Positions 10,009-19,925 of a stretch of 34,594 nucleotides of DNA are shown piece by piece. This DNA comes from Hyphochytrium catenoides (lineage: Eukaryota; Sar; Hyphochytriomycetes; Hyphochytriales; Hyphochytriaceae). The number at the start of each line of letters is the position of its first letter. The first letter of the stretch is position 1. Made by a program: the position numbers and the translations under genes. The DNA is taken from the NCBI GenBank assembly GCA_900088475.1, contig FLMG01003832.1:43760-78353 (forward strand), read 5' to 3'. Below the pieces are notes generated by a model. It saw only the letters and a list, made by a program, of their open reading frames with translations, had not been told where the DNA came from and did not search any database.

Positions 10009-10333
10009 CCCTATTCCTGCTGATCAAAAAGAAGCCGCGGAGAACGAAGAGGTGACGAAGAAGAAGAAGCAGACAACCAAAACAACAATGGTCTATCCTC
10101 CTGCCTATTATAGAGAGAGAGTGCACACCTGTGATAACAACTCTACTACTGGCGTCCGGTCCGTTACATCCTGGTCCAGTAGCTGTAAAACAGGTGAAGA
10201 AACAAACAACAATGGTCATTGGCGGCGGAAGGAGGAGGACTCTCCTCAGAAAAGCTCATCAAGTGAATCCCGTCCCGTCAAGGAGGGCAACAACAAGTGC
10301 CATAGCAGCAGCAGCAGAAGGAGAAGAAGAAGC

Positions 10334-10381
10334 GCACTACTACTACTACTAGAAGCGTTAGTAGTAGCTTTAGTAGTGCAC
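10334..10381. repeat. imperfect inverted repeat of CTA/TAG triplets
   Basis: GCACTACTACTACTACTAGA is followed within a few bases by TTAGTAGTAGCTTTAGTAGT and GC, forming an imperfect hairpin of about 20 bp per arm with a short loop. Confidence 0.6.
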
Positions 10382-10761
10382 TAGGGAGTAACGACTCGAG
10401 TTCTACTGTTTTGTCGCACAAAGGTAAGAGAGCTGGGTCATCCAAAGCTCCGCTTCCTGGTAACCTCTCAATTGGTATGAAAGCACAGATAATATCTGCC
10501 TTAGGATTGGAGATATAGCGACGCCAGATACCATTCTCGGAGTTGAGCTTCGGCGGGCGTAAGACCTTATTCAGAATTACGGTACATGATCTGGACACCT
10601 ATGGGGGATTATCCTTGCTTTATGCGAAATGATGCAAGTATTGAGCCGCTGGTGGAAGGATGAAACCACCTTGATGTCCGTCTCATCATCAACTTCCTCT
10701 CAAGCCGAAGAAGAACGGAAGAAGCTGCTGCTGCTGCTCGAACCACGACGACGAGCACTCT

Positions 10762-11175
10762 TAGAACTAGTGCTCCCTCGTCATCGTCGCTGCTCCTGCT
10801 GTGCTGCTTCCTCTTCACTCTACAACTAGTGTTCCCTCGTTATCGTCGCTGATCCTGCTGGCTGGGCTGCTTCCTCTTCTCCAGGACTACTACTCCACCA
10901 GAAGAAGTAAAGTTCCCTCGTCATCGACGGTCGCTGCTCCTGCTGTGCTGCTTCCTCTTCACTCTAGAACTAGTTCCCTCGTCATCCATATCGTCGCTGC
11001 TGCTGCTGCGGTGCTGCTTCCTCTTTACTCTAGAACTACTACTGTTCCCTCGTCATCCATATCGTCGCTGCTGCTGCGGTGCAGCTTCCTCTTTACTCTA
11101 GAACTAACTACTGTTACTCCCTCGTCATCGTCGCTGCTCCTCTGCTCCTGCTGTGCTGCTTCCTCCTTTCTTTAG
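10762..11175. repeat. minisatellite of ~60-80-bp units, six copies
   Basis: Units share TCCCTCGTCATCGTCGCTGC, then a CTGCTGTGCTGCTTCCTCTT core and a CTCTAGAACTA tail. They start at about 10772, 10831, 10912, 10973, 11044 and 11119 and differ by small indels, CCATAT insertions and CTG-number changes. Trinucleotide-biased frames through it (Ser/Leu-rich) are not taken as genes. Confidence 0.75.
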
Positions 11176-11745
11176 TTCTCCACTCTTCTGTTGCTGCTGC
11201 TCCTCCTGCCAGTTAAACGTATCATCGCTCATCCTGGATTCCTCATCTTCTATCATCATCACCGGTCAAGATAGAGCTAAAGCAGCGCCAGCCTTCGTCC
11301 ACTAGTAGTCATTAGTCGTCAAGACGCATGCAACAACTAGGGAAATGTAATGAAGTACAAATAACAGGATCACCGGATTTTGGAGCAGGAGGTTTTTTGG
11401 AGTCTCTGCAGTCTATCTTGTAAGCGATCGGGCTAGTAGACTGATCTGGACAAGAGAGGATCCCATACGCTCGTCTTCTCTCGTCATCATCGCTGCTCCT
11501 GCTGTCCTGCTTCATCCTTTCTTTAGTTCTCCACTCTGTTGCCGCTGCCAAATAGACAAAGTATCATCGCTCATCTTGGTACTCCTCTATCATCATCATC
11601 ATCACCTGTCACTATAGGACTAAACCAGCGCCAGTCTTCGTCCACTAATAGTCAGTAGTAACGGAAGAATCATCACGACGGAATTTCCAAAGCTCGCTGT
11701 CATTAGGAGTCTCTGCAGCAGTCTTACTATACTTTCAAGCGACCC
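11119..11745. repeat. segmental tandem duplication of ~300 bp
   Basis: The segment 11119-11430 recurs, diverged, at 11483-11745. Both contain a TCGTCATC-CTGCT block ending CTTTAGTTCTCCACTCT, then GTATCATCGCTCATC, an (ATC)n run, CAGCGCCAG-CTTCGTCCACTA, and GGAGTCTCTGCAG followed by a TTCAAGCGA or TGTAAGCGA tail. The order is conserved, so this is a block duplication rather than chance repeats. Confidence 0.65.
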
Positions 11746-11749
11746 TCAC

Positions 11750-13385
11750 CTTTCTCCTCAAGATGATGATAAGGCCTTAGCTACTATTCTTATAAAAATA
11801 ATACTTTCTACCTAAAAAAGAGATTCAAGAAGAGGGAAGGAGAAGAAGAAGAAAAAAAAAAAGCAGAGGAAGCAGAGGAAGAAGAGACAAGAGTTACAAA
11901 GTCCTGGACACTATCTCTAACCAAGGCTTATTATTACCCGCGTAATCTTTCCCCTACTATCCCACGTTGCAGTTAGGTATATAGATCTTGATAGTTAAGA
12001 GTAGAAGGATCTGTAGCGTTAAAATTGATAGAGAAAAGCCTTTTCATTTAGAATGAGGATAATGCGGTGGGAAGCACAGCTCTCTCTCATTCTTGTTGAG
12101 TCCAGAACCTCATCTCCTTTCGTCTCGGAATGATAGATGATGATGGGGCACGGGCTATCTAATGATAATATCTGTTCTTCTCCCCTCCGTCATATAATAA
12201 TTAGACAAAGCTTGCCTCCTGTGGTGCTCTGCCTGGGAGCCCCAGATCCTCTGCTGTCATCTTGGTCATTGCCTCCTCACATCCACACCACGACGGGGTC
12301 GTTTGCCTTGCAGTGATCATGACAGGCAGAAGAAGTGAACTTGGCAGCTCCTCCCGGGCCACAGGCACTACGCTCTGTACATCTTTAGGACAGTGATGAT
12401 GATAAGGAGCCAGCGCAAACGCGGGTAGTAGGCCCGCCCTGCTGGCCCCAGGCTGCTTCGCTGCCTGATAACAATGAGGATGATCAAACATTATATTCCT
12501 GCTGCAACTCTATCTACGTACTCCACGCTGGAGAGCACACGGCCGGGTAAGCTCTTTCTATAGGTAATCATAGCAAGGTAATCATAGCAAGGGCGCCACC
12601 CCGGCCGGCCTGGTCTCGGGCCATGGGTGGGCTCTCTCTCTCCCTCTCTCCTGTTGTTGGCGCTCAAGAGACAAACGAGAAAGATGGCGTGCTAACCTCC
12701 CTCAACAGAGGGCACTTTCTTGCCTTGATCTAAGGACGTATAAGGTACTTCTGATGACGAAGAGCGGTACGGCCCGCGCTCCTTCTTCTTCTCAGGAGAC
12801 TCGCTGCCCGAGCTCTTCTTATGATTGTTTTGAAGACAGAGAGAGAGAAAGAGAGAGAGAGAGAGGATAGAGGGGGGAATGATAATTCGGCTGGTGGTTG
12901 TGGCTGGCGCAGTGTACCTTCTTCTGCTTGCGTTTGGTAGGGAGCTAGCCAAAACGTCATCCGATCTTCTAGGCTAGCTCCTGCGGGCAGCAGCCAGACG
13001 CCACCTGGAGGTCAGAGCATGGCAGGAAAAAAAAAGAACATATCTTCTCTCTTCCGTTATGTTCACAATGGAGAGGGAGCGAAGCGGAAGCAAAAATAAG
13101 TAGCCACTCTTCTCTTTCCTTTCTCTTCATCCGTGTAGTTTCTTCTTTTTTTCTCTCTCTCCTCTTCAATTTGCCTATCATTCCTTTCTTCTCTCTTCCT
13201 TTCTTACCAGGCTTTTTCATTTTTTTCACTACGGAGTACTTCTTCCCCTTCTCCTCCTAGATGGCTCTCGCGCCCTCCCCTCTCAAGTCTCTCTCTTCTC
13301 TCAAAGGCCTCTGAAGTCTCTCTCTTCGTCTCTCTCTTCGTCTCTCTCTTTCACTCTTCTCTTTTTTCTTTCTCTCGTCGCCTCG
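11750..13385. other. stretch without a supported gene
   Basis: Includes a purine tract (11830-11890) belonging to a dispersed repeat described in the findings, a GC-rich patch at 12590-12640, a 15-bp tandem repeat (GGTAATCATAGCAAG) near 12562 and a GA run at 12835-12866. Open frames at 12201-12491 and 12692-12952 (minus) are unremarkable and not called. Confidence 0.4.
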
Positions 13386-14545
13386 TCAGGTGGTAAAGAT
13401 CATCATCACTGTCAACCGAGAGACACGTCCTGCTCCAGAAGAGCACCACACCAACTACAAGACTGCTATAGAAGATAACCAAGCTAGTTTCTTTAAGCGA
13501 CAGTCCTCAAACTCTCTCTTTCTCTGTCGTCGGTCTTCTCTCTCTCTTTTTTTCCTCTGCCATGCTCATTCTGTCTTTCTCCTTCTCCTTCTCTTTCTTT
13601 CACGTTTTTCTCTTCATTATGCTGTTCTCTCTTCTCTCTCTTCTCTTCAAGATATCTTCTCTCTCTCTTCTCTACTATTTCACTCAATAATGAGCCCTTT
13701 TCCCCACTCACGCTTCCTCTCTCCTGCTCATTATAGTTTGCCTTCCTTCCTCCTCGCGTTTTTCTACTTTCGCCACGCTCCTCCTCTTCCCTTGCGGTCT
13801 ACTTTCTTTCTCTCTCTCTCTTCTTATCTTCCACCGTCATGTTGAACTATGATGACGAAGTTCCTTTCCCCTGTCTTCAAGCTTTTTGACAACCTCTCCG
13901 TCCGCTAATAATAATCATAACATGATCCGTTTCCCTAGTGTCCTCTCTTCTTGTGTCCTCTCTTCTTGCTGCTCCCCGTTGATTGAGCTCTATATTGTTC
14001 TTGCTGATCATTCCTGTTCTGGGGATCACCGGTGGAGTGGCTCTCTCTTTCTTCCTCTCTCTTCTCTTTTCTTCTTCTCAATTTGCCTCAATAGTCGCTC
14101 TTTCTCTTTCTCTCTCTGTCTCTCTCTCTCTTTCTCTCATCCCTTTGCATTTCTCGTCCTTGTTTCTCCAGTTGTCTCCTCTTACCGATTTCGTCATTCC
14201 CTGCTGCCATCAAGACAAAGTGTAAAAACGTTCTTCCTCTTCTGATTTTCTCACTGTTTTTGTTCTTTGTCTCTTTCTCTATATTGCTCTCTTGCTTTGC
14301 CTTGTCTCGAGGAGAAGATAGATCGCCTACTGTATCATCTTCCTCTTTCTGCTTATGGAGGCGTCGTAGTACTGCTTTGTTGCCCTTCTATTCTTACGCT
14401 TGTCGAAGTCTCTCTCTCTCTTTCTCCCCCTCTGTGTCTCTCTCCACTCTCCTCTTCCCTTCCCCTGCTGCTCCTCCAACAGCTTTGGCGTTTGTAAGAC
14501 TCTGTCTCCTTACTCGATCTAGCTCTCGATCTGCAGCAACAAGCT
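13300..14545. repeat. CT-rich region
   Basis: Degenerate CT-rich sequence with short TCTCTCTTCG repeats near 13316-13348 and many CT runs. Reading frames are Ser/Leu/Phe-rich and reflect base composition. Confidence 0.6.
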
Positions 14546-14574
14546 AATGACCAGCGAGAGGTTGAGATTGAGAT

Positions 14575-14752
14575 GGTGTAGAGAGAGTAAAAGAGAGAAA
14601 TGTTCTAGAGGTTAGAGGTGTAGAGACAGAAAGAAGAACAGAGAGAGAGTGGGAACGAGAGAGGAAAAGAGAGAGAAAAAGAGAGAGAGAAAATGAGAGA
14701 GAGGAAGAGAGAGAGAAAGAGAGAGAAGAAGAGAGAGAGAAAGAGAGAGAAG

Positions 14753-14818
<66 letters not shown>

Positions 14819-14900
14819 AAAAGAGAGAGATGAAATGAGAGGGAAAGAGAGTCATGAAAAATGAGAGAGAGAAAGAGAGAAACAGGATCGGAAAATAAAA
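14575..14900. repeat. GA-rich microsatellite field
   Basis: Interrupted (GA)n and GAAGA repeats, purest at 14755-14815. The strand polarity is opposite to the CT-rich DNA on both sides. Confidence 0.85.
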
Positions 14901-15540
14901 CGAGAGAAATAAACGAGAGAAATGATCCCGTGCTCTCTTTTCAGGAAATAAAAAAGCTGGAAAATAAGATCTAAGGAACAGTGCGCACGGCACCTACTAA
15001 AGAAGGCTCTAATTGCGCTCGTACGCACAAACTCAAGTGCAGGGAACCAGGAGCTAAACGGCCGCCATGAAACAGGTAACACGTGCACAAGCTTCACATC
15101 AACAGACCCACGACGCACAATTGTGCGCACAATATAATGTTTCCACTACCGTTTTACAGTAGTCTAGTGTTTTACCGTTAGCCATCCGCCCTTCAAGTGC
15201 ATTTGGTGCGCTCGGGGAGGAAACATGATCATAGCGAGGAAGAAAAGAGATAGAAGAAGAAGGAGAGGACGGGAGATGAGAGATGCGAGGAAGATGGTCC
15301 CTCGAACAATGACAAGCGCGACTGATAACGACGGGAGAGCCAGTTCTTCTTTTCCATGCTGTTCCCCACAAAGCCGATGAGTCTTTTATTATGGGAAGGC
15401 AGGAAGGCAAGTACCTCCTTGACAGGCTTCACATCGCGAATAAATGCTGTTTAATCTCAAATCAAGAAAGTTAAGGGGTTCTACATTTGTGATCAAGTGC
15501 GGTGTGTTTGTCTGTTTCTGCCAGAAGAGAAGAACTTACG
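14901..15540. other. balanced stretch without a supported gene
   Basis: Non-repetitive DNA between a GA field and a CT field. Frames of about 90-100 codons on the minus strand show no domain and no good splice context. Confidence 0.35.
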
Positions 15541-15872
15541 AACCTCTCTCTGCCTCTCTCTCTGCCTCTCTCTCTGTCTCTCTCTGCCTCTTCTTCTCAT
15601 CCAGTCTTGTTCACTCTTCTCTCTTTGGTCTCTCTCTGTCTCATTCTCTCCTTCCTCGTCTATCTCTCTCTCTTTTTCCTTACTCTCACTCTGTCTCTCT
15701 GCCTCTCATTGCGGACAGTTGTTCATCATCTTCATCCTTCCCCCTCGATCTATCTTCCTTCTTTGTCCTTGTCTCTAGTCTTTTATTCTCTTTTTCTCTT
15801 TCCCTCGCCGCTCTCGCGCACTCTCTCCCTCTCTGCGCACCTCTCTTGCTCTCTCCTTTCTCTTTCTCCCCT

Positions 15873-15918
<46 letters not shown>

Positions 15919-16109
15919 ATCATTCCCTCCAGCTGCCTACAGTAATGCTCCCTATCATCATCAGTTGTCTTGCAAGGTTTGTTCCACTTGCTCGGTCTAC
16001 AGAGCGATCTTCTCCGGCTCTAACTTCTCTTAGGCTGTTTTCCTTCTCCTTGGTTTGAGTTTCCACACTTTCTTCCCTCCTCTGCAGCTCTCCCTCTGGA
16101 ATCTTTTCG

Positions 16110-16182
<73 letters not shown>
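15541..16182. repeat. CT-rich field with long (CT)n
   Basis: Starts with tandem TGCCTCTCTCTC units (15550-15590). It includes (CT)n at 15872-15918 and a ~33-unit pure (CT)n at 16114-16180. Confidence 0.85.
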
Positions 16183-16184
<2 letters not shown>

Positions 16185-16308
16185 TTTGTTTTTGCTTCGC
16201 TCTCTCTTATTTCCGCAGAACCAAAGAGATTCCTCTATTCGTCTTATACCGACCTGTCGTTCTCATTACATGTCTTCTCCCATCGTAATCAAGCTAGTAA
16301 AGCCCAAT

Positions 16309-16350
<42 letters not shown>

Positions 16351-16354
16351 GACA

Positions 16355-16525
16355 CTGGCGCTGGTGCCGGTGGTGGCGCTGGGGTGGCAGGTTGCCCAAG
16401 CTTCTGCGGCAACAACATCGTCAAGGTTCTAACGAGAGAGAGAGAGAAACCCTGGCGCTGGTGTCGGTTGGCAGGTCGCCCAAGCTTCTGCGGCAACAGC
16501 ATCGTCAAGCAGGTCAAGGTTCTAT
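16355..16525. repeat. 97-bp direct repeat, two copies
   Basis: A unit beginning CTGGCGCTGGTG at 16355 recurs at 16452. Both copies contain GCCCAAGCTTCTGCGGCAAC followed by a CATCGTCAAG-GTTCTA end. A GA run separates the copies. Confidence 0.75.
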
Positions 16526-16751
16526 CGGAAGCCACTTTTATTCTCTCTCTCTTTCTCTCTCTCCACTTTCTCTCTTTTACTCTCTTCTTTGTTGCGCGGC
16601 TCACTCTATTTCTTTTCCATCCATCACTGCTGCGTCCGCTCATTTGGTTCTTCATTGCTTTTAGGATCAGCTCAGAACTCTCTCTTCGTCCTTTCAGTCA
16701 AGAAACACGTCCCTCCTTTATCCTCTCTCTCTCTCTCTTCTCTCTCTCTCT

Positions 16752-16819
16752 NNNNNNNNNNNNNNNNNNNNNNNNNNNNNNNNNNNNNNNNNNNNNNNNN
16801 NNNNNNNNNNNNNNNNNNN
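16752..16819. other. assembly gap (68 N)
   Basis: A run of N directly after a (CT)n tract. The true length is unknown, and the gap almost certainly hides more CT repeat. Confidence 0.95.
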
Positions 16820-16869
16820 CGACGAAAGATCTTTGACTATTATCTTCTCCCTCGCGGTGCTCTCAATCT

Positions 16870-16870
<1 letters not shown>

Positions 16871-16911
<41 letters not shown>

Positions 16912-17187
16912 CTCTTCTCTCTCATCTCTTTTTCTACATCATAATGAGAGAATTGGTTGGGCTCTGGTTCTGGTGCTCGTCTAGCATCTTCTGCTCGTAG
17001 ATGCGCTGATCCTTCCTCATTCCGACTCTTTCCTAAGAGAGAGCAAGTCCCCCTGCTCTCTTAACTCTCTGCTGTGTGCGTGTCTCTCTCTTCTGTACCG
17101 CCACCGCCGAAAGAAGTTTTTCAAGACTTAGGAAAGAGAAGAGCGAGGAGAAAAAGAAAAGAAGGAGAACGCAAAGGAGAAAAAACA
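16871..17187 (+). promoter_or_regulatory. pyrimidine-rich upstream region of the hydrolase gene
   Basis: (CT)n at 16874-16907, then CT-rich sequence to about 17090, then a purine-rich leader ending AAAAAACA-ATGG at the start codon. No clear TATA box. The regulatory role is inferred from position and from the matching arrangement before the gene at 1826. Confidence 0.3.
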
Positions 17188-19461
17188 ATGGCTTTTCCTC
17201 TTCGAAGGCTCTCTCTTCTCGTCTTTCTCTCTCTCTCTCTCTTCCTCTCGCTCCCTCCGTCGGTACGCTCAGCTATTTCCCTATACGGAAGCGTACGAAG
17301 CGGCCGAGCTCTGCCTGCCGCGGGCCCTCGAAAAGTAGTACCTGTACCGCGTGTAGGAGGAATAGTTCGCAACGGCCAGGTAGCAGTAAAAACTTCCGGG
17401 AACCACATGTCAGCTCCTGACTGGATGACAGTGACAAAGGCGCAAGACTACATGGCAAAGATTGCAGAAGAGGGACCAAACAGAGCGAAGGCCAGCCCTC
17501 TTCTCAATGAGCACAATGAGCAACGCCAGAGCACGAGACAGACGGAAAGAGACACTCCCGTTGCGGTCCCTAGAGACGAAGTAAGACAAGAGATCTCGTC
17601 GGCTAAGGATGTAGACCAGCCGTCTTCGGCAGGGAAAGAGCCTCAAAGCGATCCTCTTCTTGATGATGTCTCACCAGGGAAAGAGAAAGACTCTGTCTCT
17701 CTCCCGCCTCAAGAGAAGGTGGAAGAGACAAGATCTTCTTCTTCTTCTTCTCTCCCCATGTCAGGCGACTCTTCTTCTTCTTCTTCTTCTCTCGTCATTA
17801 GAGGAAGACCTTATCTCACGTACAATGAACTTGTGACGCTTGTGCAAGAAAAACTAGGCGTGACGCTTGGGCGGCGCGGCGGGCTTCTGGGTGCTCTGGA
17901 CGATTTCTTTGCTTCTGCCATGAAAGGCTTTCTTAAGACTGAGACAACGCCATACTTCGGGGCAATGTCAGCTATCAACTTCTTCTCCTATGGCAATGCG
18001 TTGAGTGCGCTGAAGGTCAGGTTCCTGCTTGGCGTGAGGCCAGTAAAGCTGACCTACAACGGCGTGAAGCTCCACGTGCTGGTGCTTGAGAGCAACCAAG
18101 GAGGCAAGCCTCTGCCTGGGCAGGAGGTGGTTGACATGGTCTTGGTCCACGGGTATAACGCTGATGGCTCCACCTTCTTTCCCATCATAGAAAAGCTGCT
18201 GGAGAGCCATCCAGATCCTAATGTTTACTATCGGTTCATCCTCCCTGACAGCGTCGGCCATGGAAGAAGCGCCAAGAACTTTCCTTCCCATCTGCAGCCT
18301 GGAAATGGAGATCTCATCCGGTTTATGGGCGAAGCGCTGGCTCATGTCCTAGAGAAGGTGGACGTGGATGGGAAAGTCATCATCGGCGCGCACTCACTCG
18401 GCGGTGCCAAGCTCCATGAGGCGCTTTGGGCAAAGCCGGCGCTGCTTGAGAAAGTGGCAGGACTCATAGAGTTTGAGACCTTTGGCCATCCAACGCCTGA
18501 GTATTCTTTCGCAGAGTCATTGGAGACAGGCCATGGATTCAACGCGCTAGCGCCGCAGAATAATGAGCAAGCTTGGCTGGCAGCCAACCTGGCCGTGGGC
18601 AAGAACAAGATCAGAGACAGTCATCTGAAGACCATGCTGCCGAACATGGTGCTGCAGAACTTCGTTGAGGCTGCCAATAGGCATAGTCACATCTTGGTAG
18701 ATATCAAAGGCTATCGTAAGAAGATACTACCGGACGGCTCTTCTTCTCTCTCCCGCAGCGCGGAGGAGAGCTCTCCTTTTCCTTCCCTAGAGAAGATGAA
18801 AGCTCTGTATGGGAAAGAAGACGGACCTTTCGTCTTCCTCGTCGAGGGAGAGCATGACAACCTCATCCCTCCCTATGTTGACTTCTATGAGAAGCACTTC
18901 GGCAGCGATCATCCTAACATTGAGTACGTCAAACTCCCAGACACCGGGCATATGCTAAGCCTCGAGAACCCAGAAGGCGCTGCCCATATTCTACATCGCA
19001 GTGTGCAGAGGAAGCTTACCAAGGAAGGAGCAGCATCTCCTTCTTCTGTTACTATCAATGTGAAAGTGGGAGGAGAAAGAGCAGAGCAAATGGGGAGAAA
19101 GCTCTCCTCTCTCTCCAGGTCTTCTTCCTCTCTTCAGTCTGCTGTTGTTGAGAAGAGAAGATTTAGACGGAACATCGCTGCCACGGCTCCGATGGCTGGG
19201 GAAGAACAAGAGTCTTCTTCTTCTCCATCTCTTTCTCTCCTCTTCTCTCCCGAAGGATTCGCCTCTCTCTATGAAGACCCGTTCTCTCCTAAGAACGCGC
19301 CTCGTCTCTCTCTCCTGCTAAAGGTTCAGGAGCATAACCAAGAAAAGGCTCTGGCTCAGCTGGAAGAGAAGGTCCCAGAAGAGAAGAGAGAAAGCTTTAG
19401 ACAGGAGATGAAGGAAGCCATAAAGGTCTCAGAGGACTTTGTGCGCTATTGGGGCGCCTAG
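17188..19461 (+). CDS. secreted or membrane-anchored alpha/beta-hydrolase
   Basis: I place the start at the ATG at 17188 (ACA-ATG-G context) because it is followed at once by a signal peptide (two Arg, then a Leu/Ser/Phe core to about residue 27, small residues before cleavage). Upstream in-frame codons lack ATG. The protein is 757 aa without introns. A polar, Ser-rich stretch (about 70-220, with poly-Ser) precedes the hydrolase core (about 310-600). The core has oxyanion motif HGYN (H321), nucleophile elbow GAHSLGG (S403), acid in EGEHDNLIP (D557) and catalytic His in TGHMLSLENP (H588), so the triad is complete. A serine-rich tail (about 610-757) follows and ends in a charged helix. The substrate (lipid or ester) cannot be told. 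The length is well above a minimal hydrolase because of both Ser-rich flanks. Confidence 0.85.
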   Translation: MAFPLRRLSLLVFLSLSLFLSLPPSVRSAISLYGSVRSGRALPAAGPRKVVPVPRVGGIVRNGQVAVKTSGNHMSAPDWMTVTKAQDYMAKIAEEGPNRAKASPLLNEHNEQRQSTRQTERDTPVAVPRDEVRQEISSAKDVDQPSSAGKEPQSDPLLDDVSPGKEKDSVSLPPQEKVEETRSSSSSSLPMSGDSSSSSSSLVIRGRPYLTYNELVTLVQEKLGVTLGRRGGLLGALDDFFASAMKGFLKTETTPYFGAMSAINFFSYGNALSALKVRFLLGVRPVKLTYNGVKLHVLVLESNQGGKPLPGQEVVDMVLVHGYNADGSTFFPIIEKLLESHPDPNVYYRFILPDSVGHGRSAKNFPSHLQPGNGDLIRFMGEALAHVLEKVDVDGKVIIGAHSLGGAKLHEALWAKPALLEKVAGLIEFETFGHPTPEYSFAESLETGHGFNALAPQNNEQAWLAANLAVGKNKIRDSHLKTMLPNMVLQNFVEAANRHSHILVDIKGYRKKILPDGSSSLSRSAEESSPFPSLEKMKALYGKEDGPFVFLVEGEHDNLIPPYVDFYEKHFGSDHPNIEYVKLPDTGHMLSLENPEGAAHILHRSVQRKLTKEGAASPSSVTINVKVGGERAEQMGRKLSSLSRSSSSLQSAVVEKRRFRRNIAATAPMAGEEQESSSSPSLSLLFSPEGFASLYEDPFSPKNAPRLSLLLKVQEHNQEKALAQLEEKVPEEKRESFRQEMKEAIKVSEDFVRYWGA

Positions 19462-19489
19462 GCTTCTTTCTCTTAGCTTCTTTGACGAT

Positions 19490-19496
19490 TTACCTT

Positions 19497-19535
<39 letters not shown>

Positions 19536-19751
19536 TATATCACATCTATGTCCTCTGTCTGTCTGTCTTTCAGAACTAAGGCTAGGTCATCGCTCTGGGT
19601 TGGCAGAGTAATCTTGTCACGTCTCATTTCTCCTTTCCTTGGTGCCAGTTCTCTCTCGCCTCGAACAGAGAATCTTTCTCTCCCAGGAACGCACCACGTT
19701 TTTCAAAAAGTTAGAAGAAATATAATTTAAAGAGCCAATTAATCGTCTACT

Positions 19752-19782
<31 letters not shown>

Positions 19783-19845
19783 TCCCCTCCTCCTACCTCC
19801 TCTTTTCCTCTCTCTACTTCCGCGCTCTCCGCCTCTTGTTCCTCC

Positions 19846-19906
<61 letters not shown>

Positions 19907-19925
19907 CTTTCTTTTTCTCTCTCTC
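19490..19925. repeat. (CT)n microsatellites downstream of the hydrolase gene
   Basis: Pure CT runs at about 19498-19535, 19758-19783 and 19855-19902, with CT-rich sequence between. The minus-strand Arg/Glu repeat frame here is an artefact. Confidence 0.85.
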
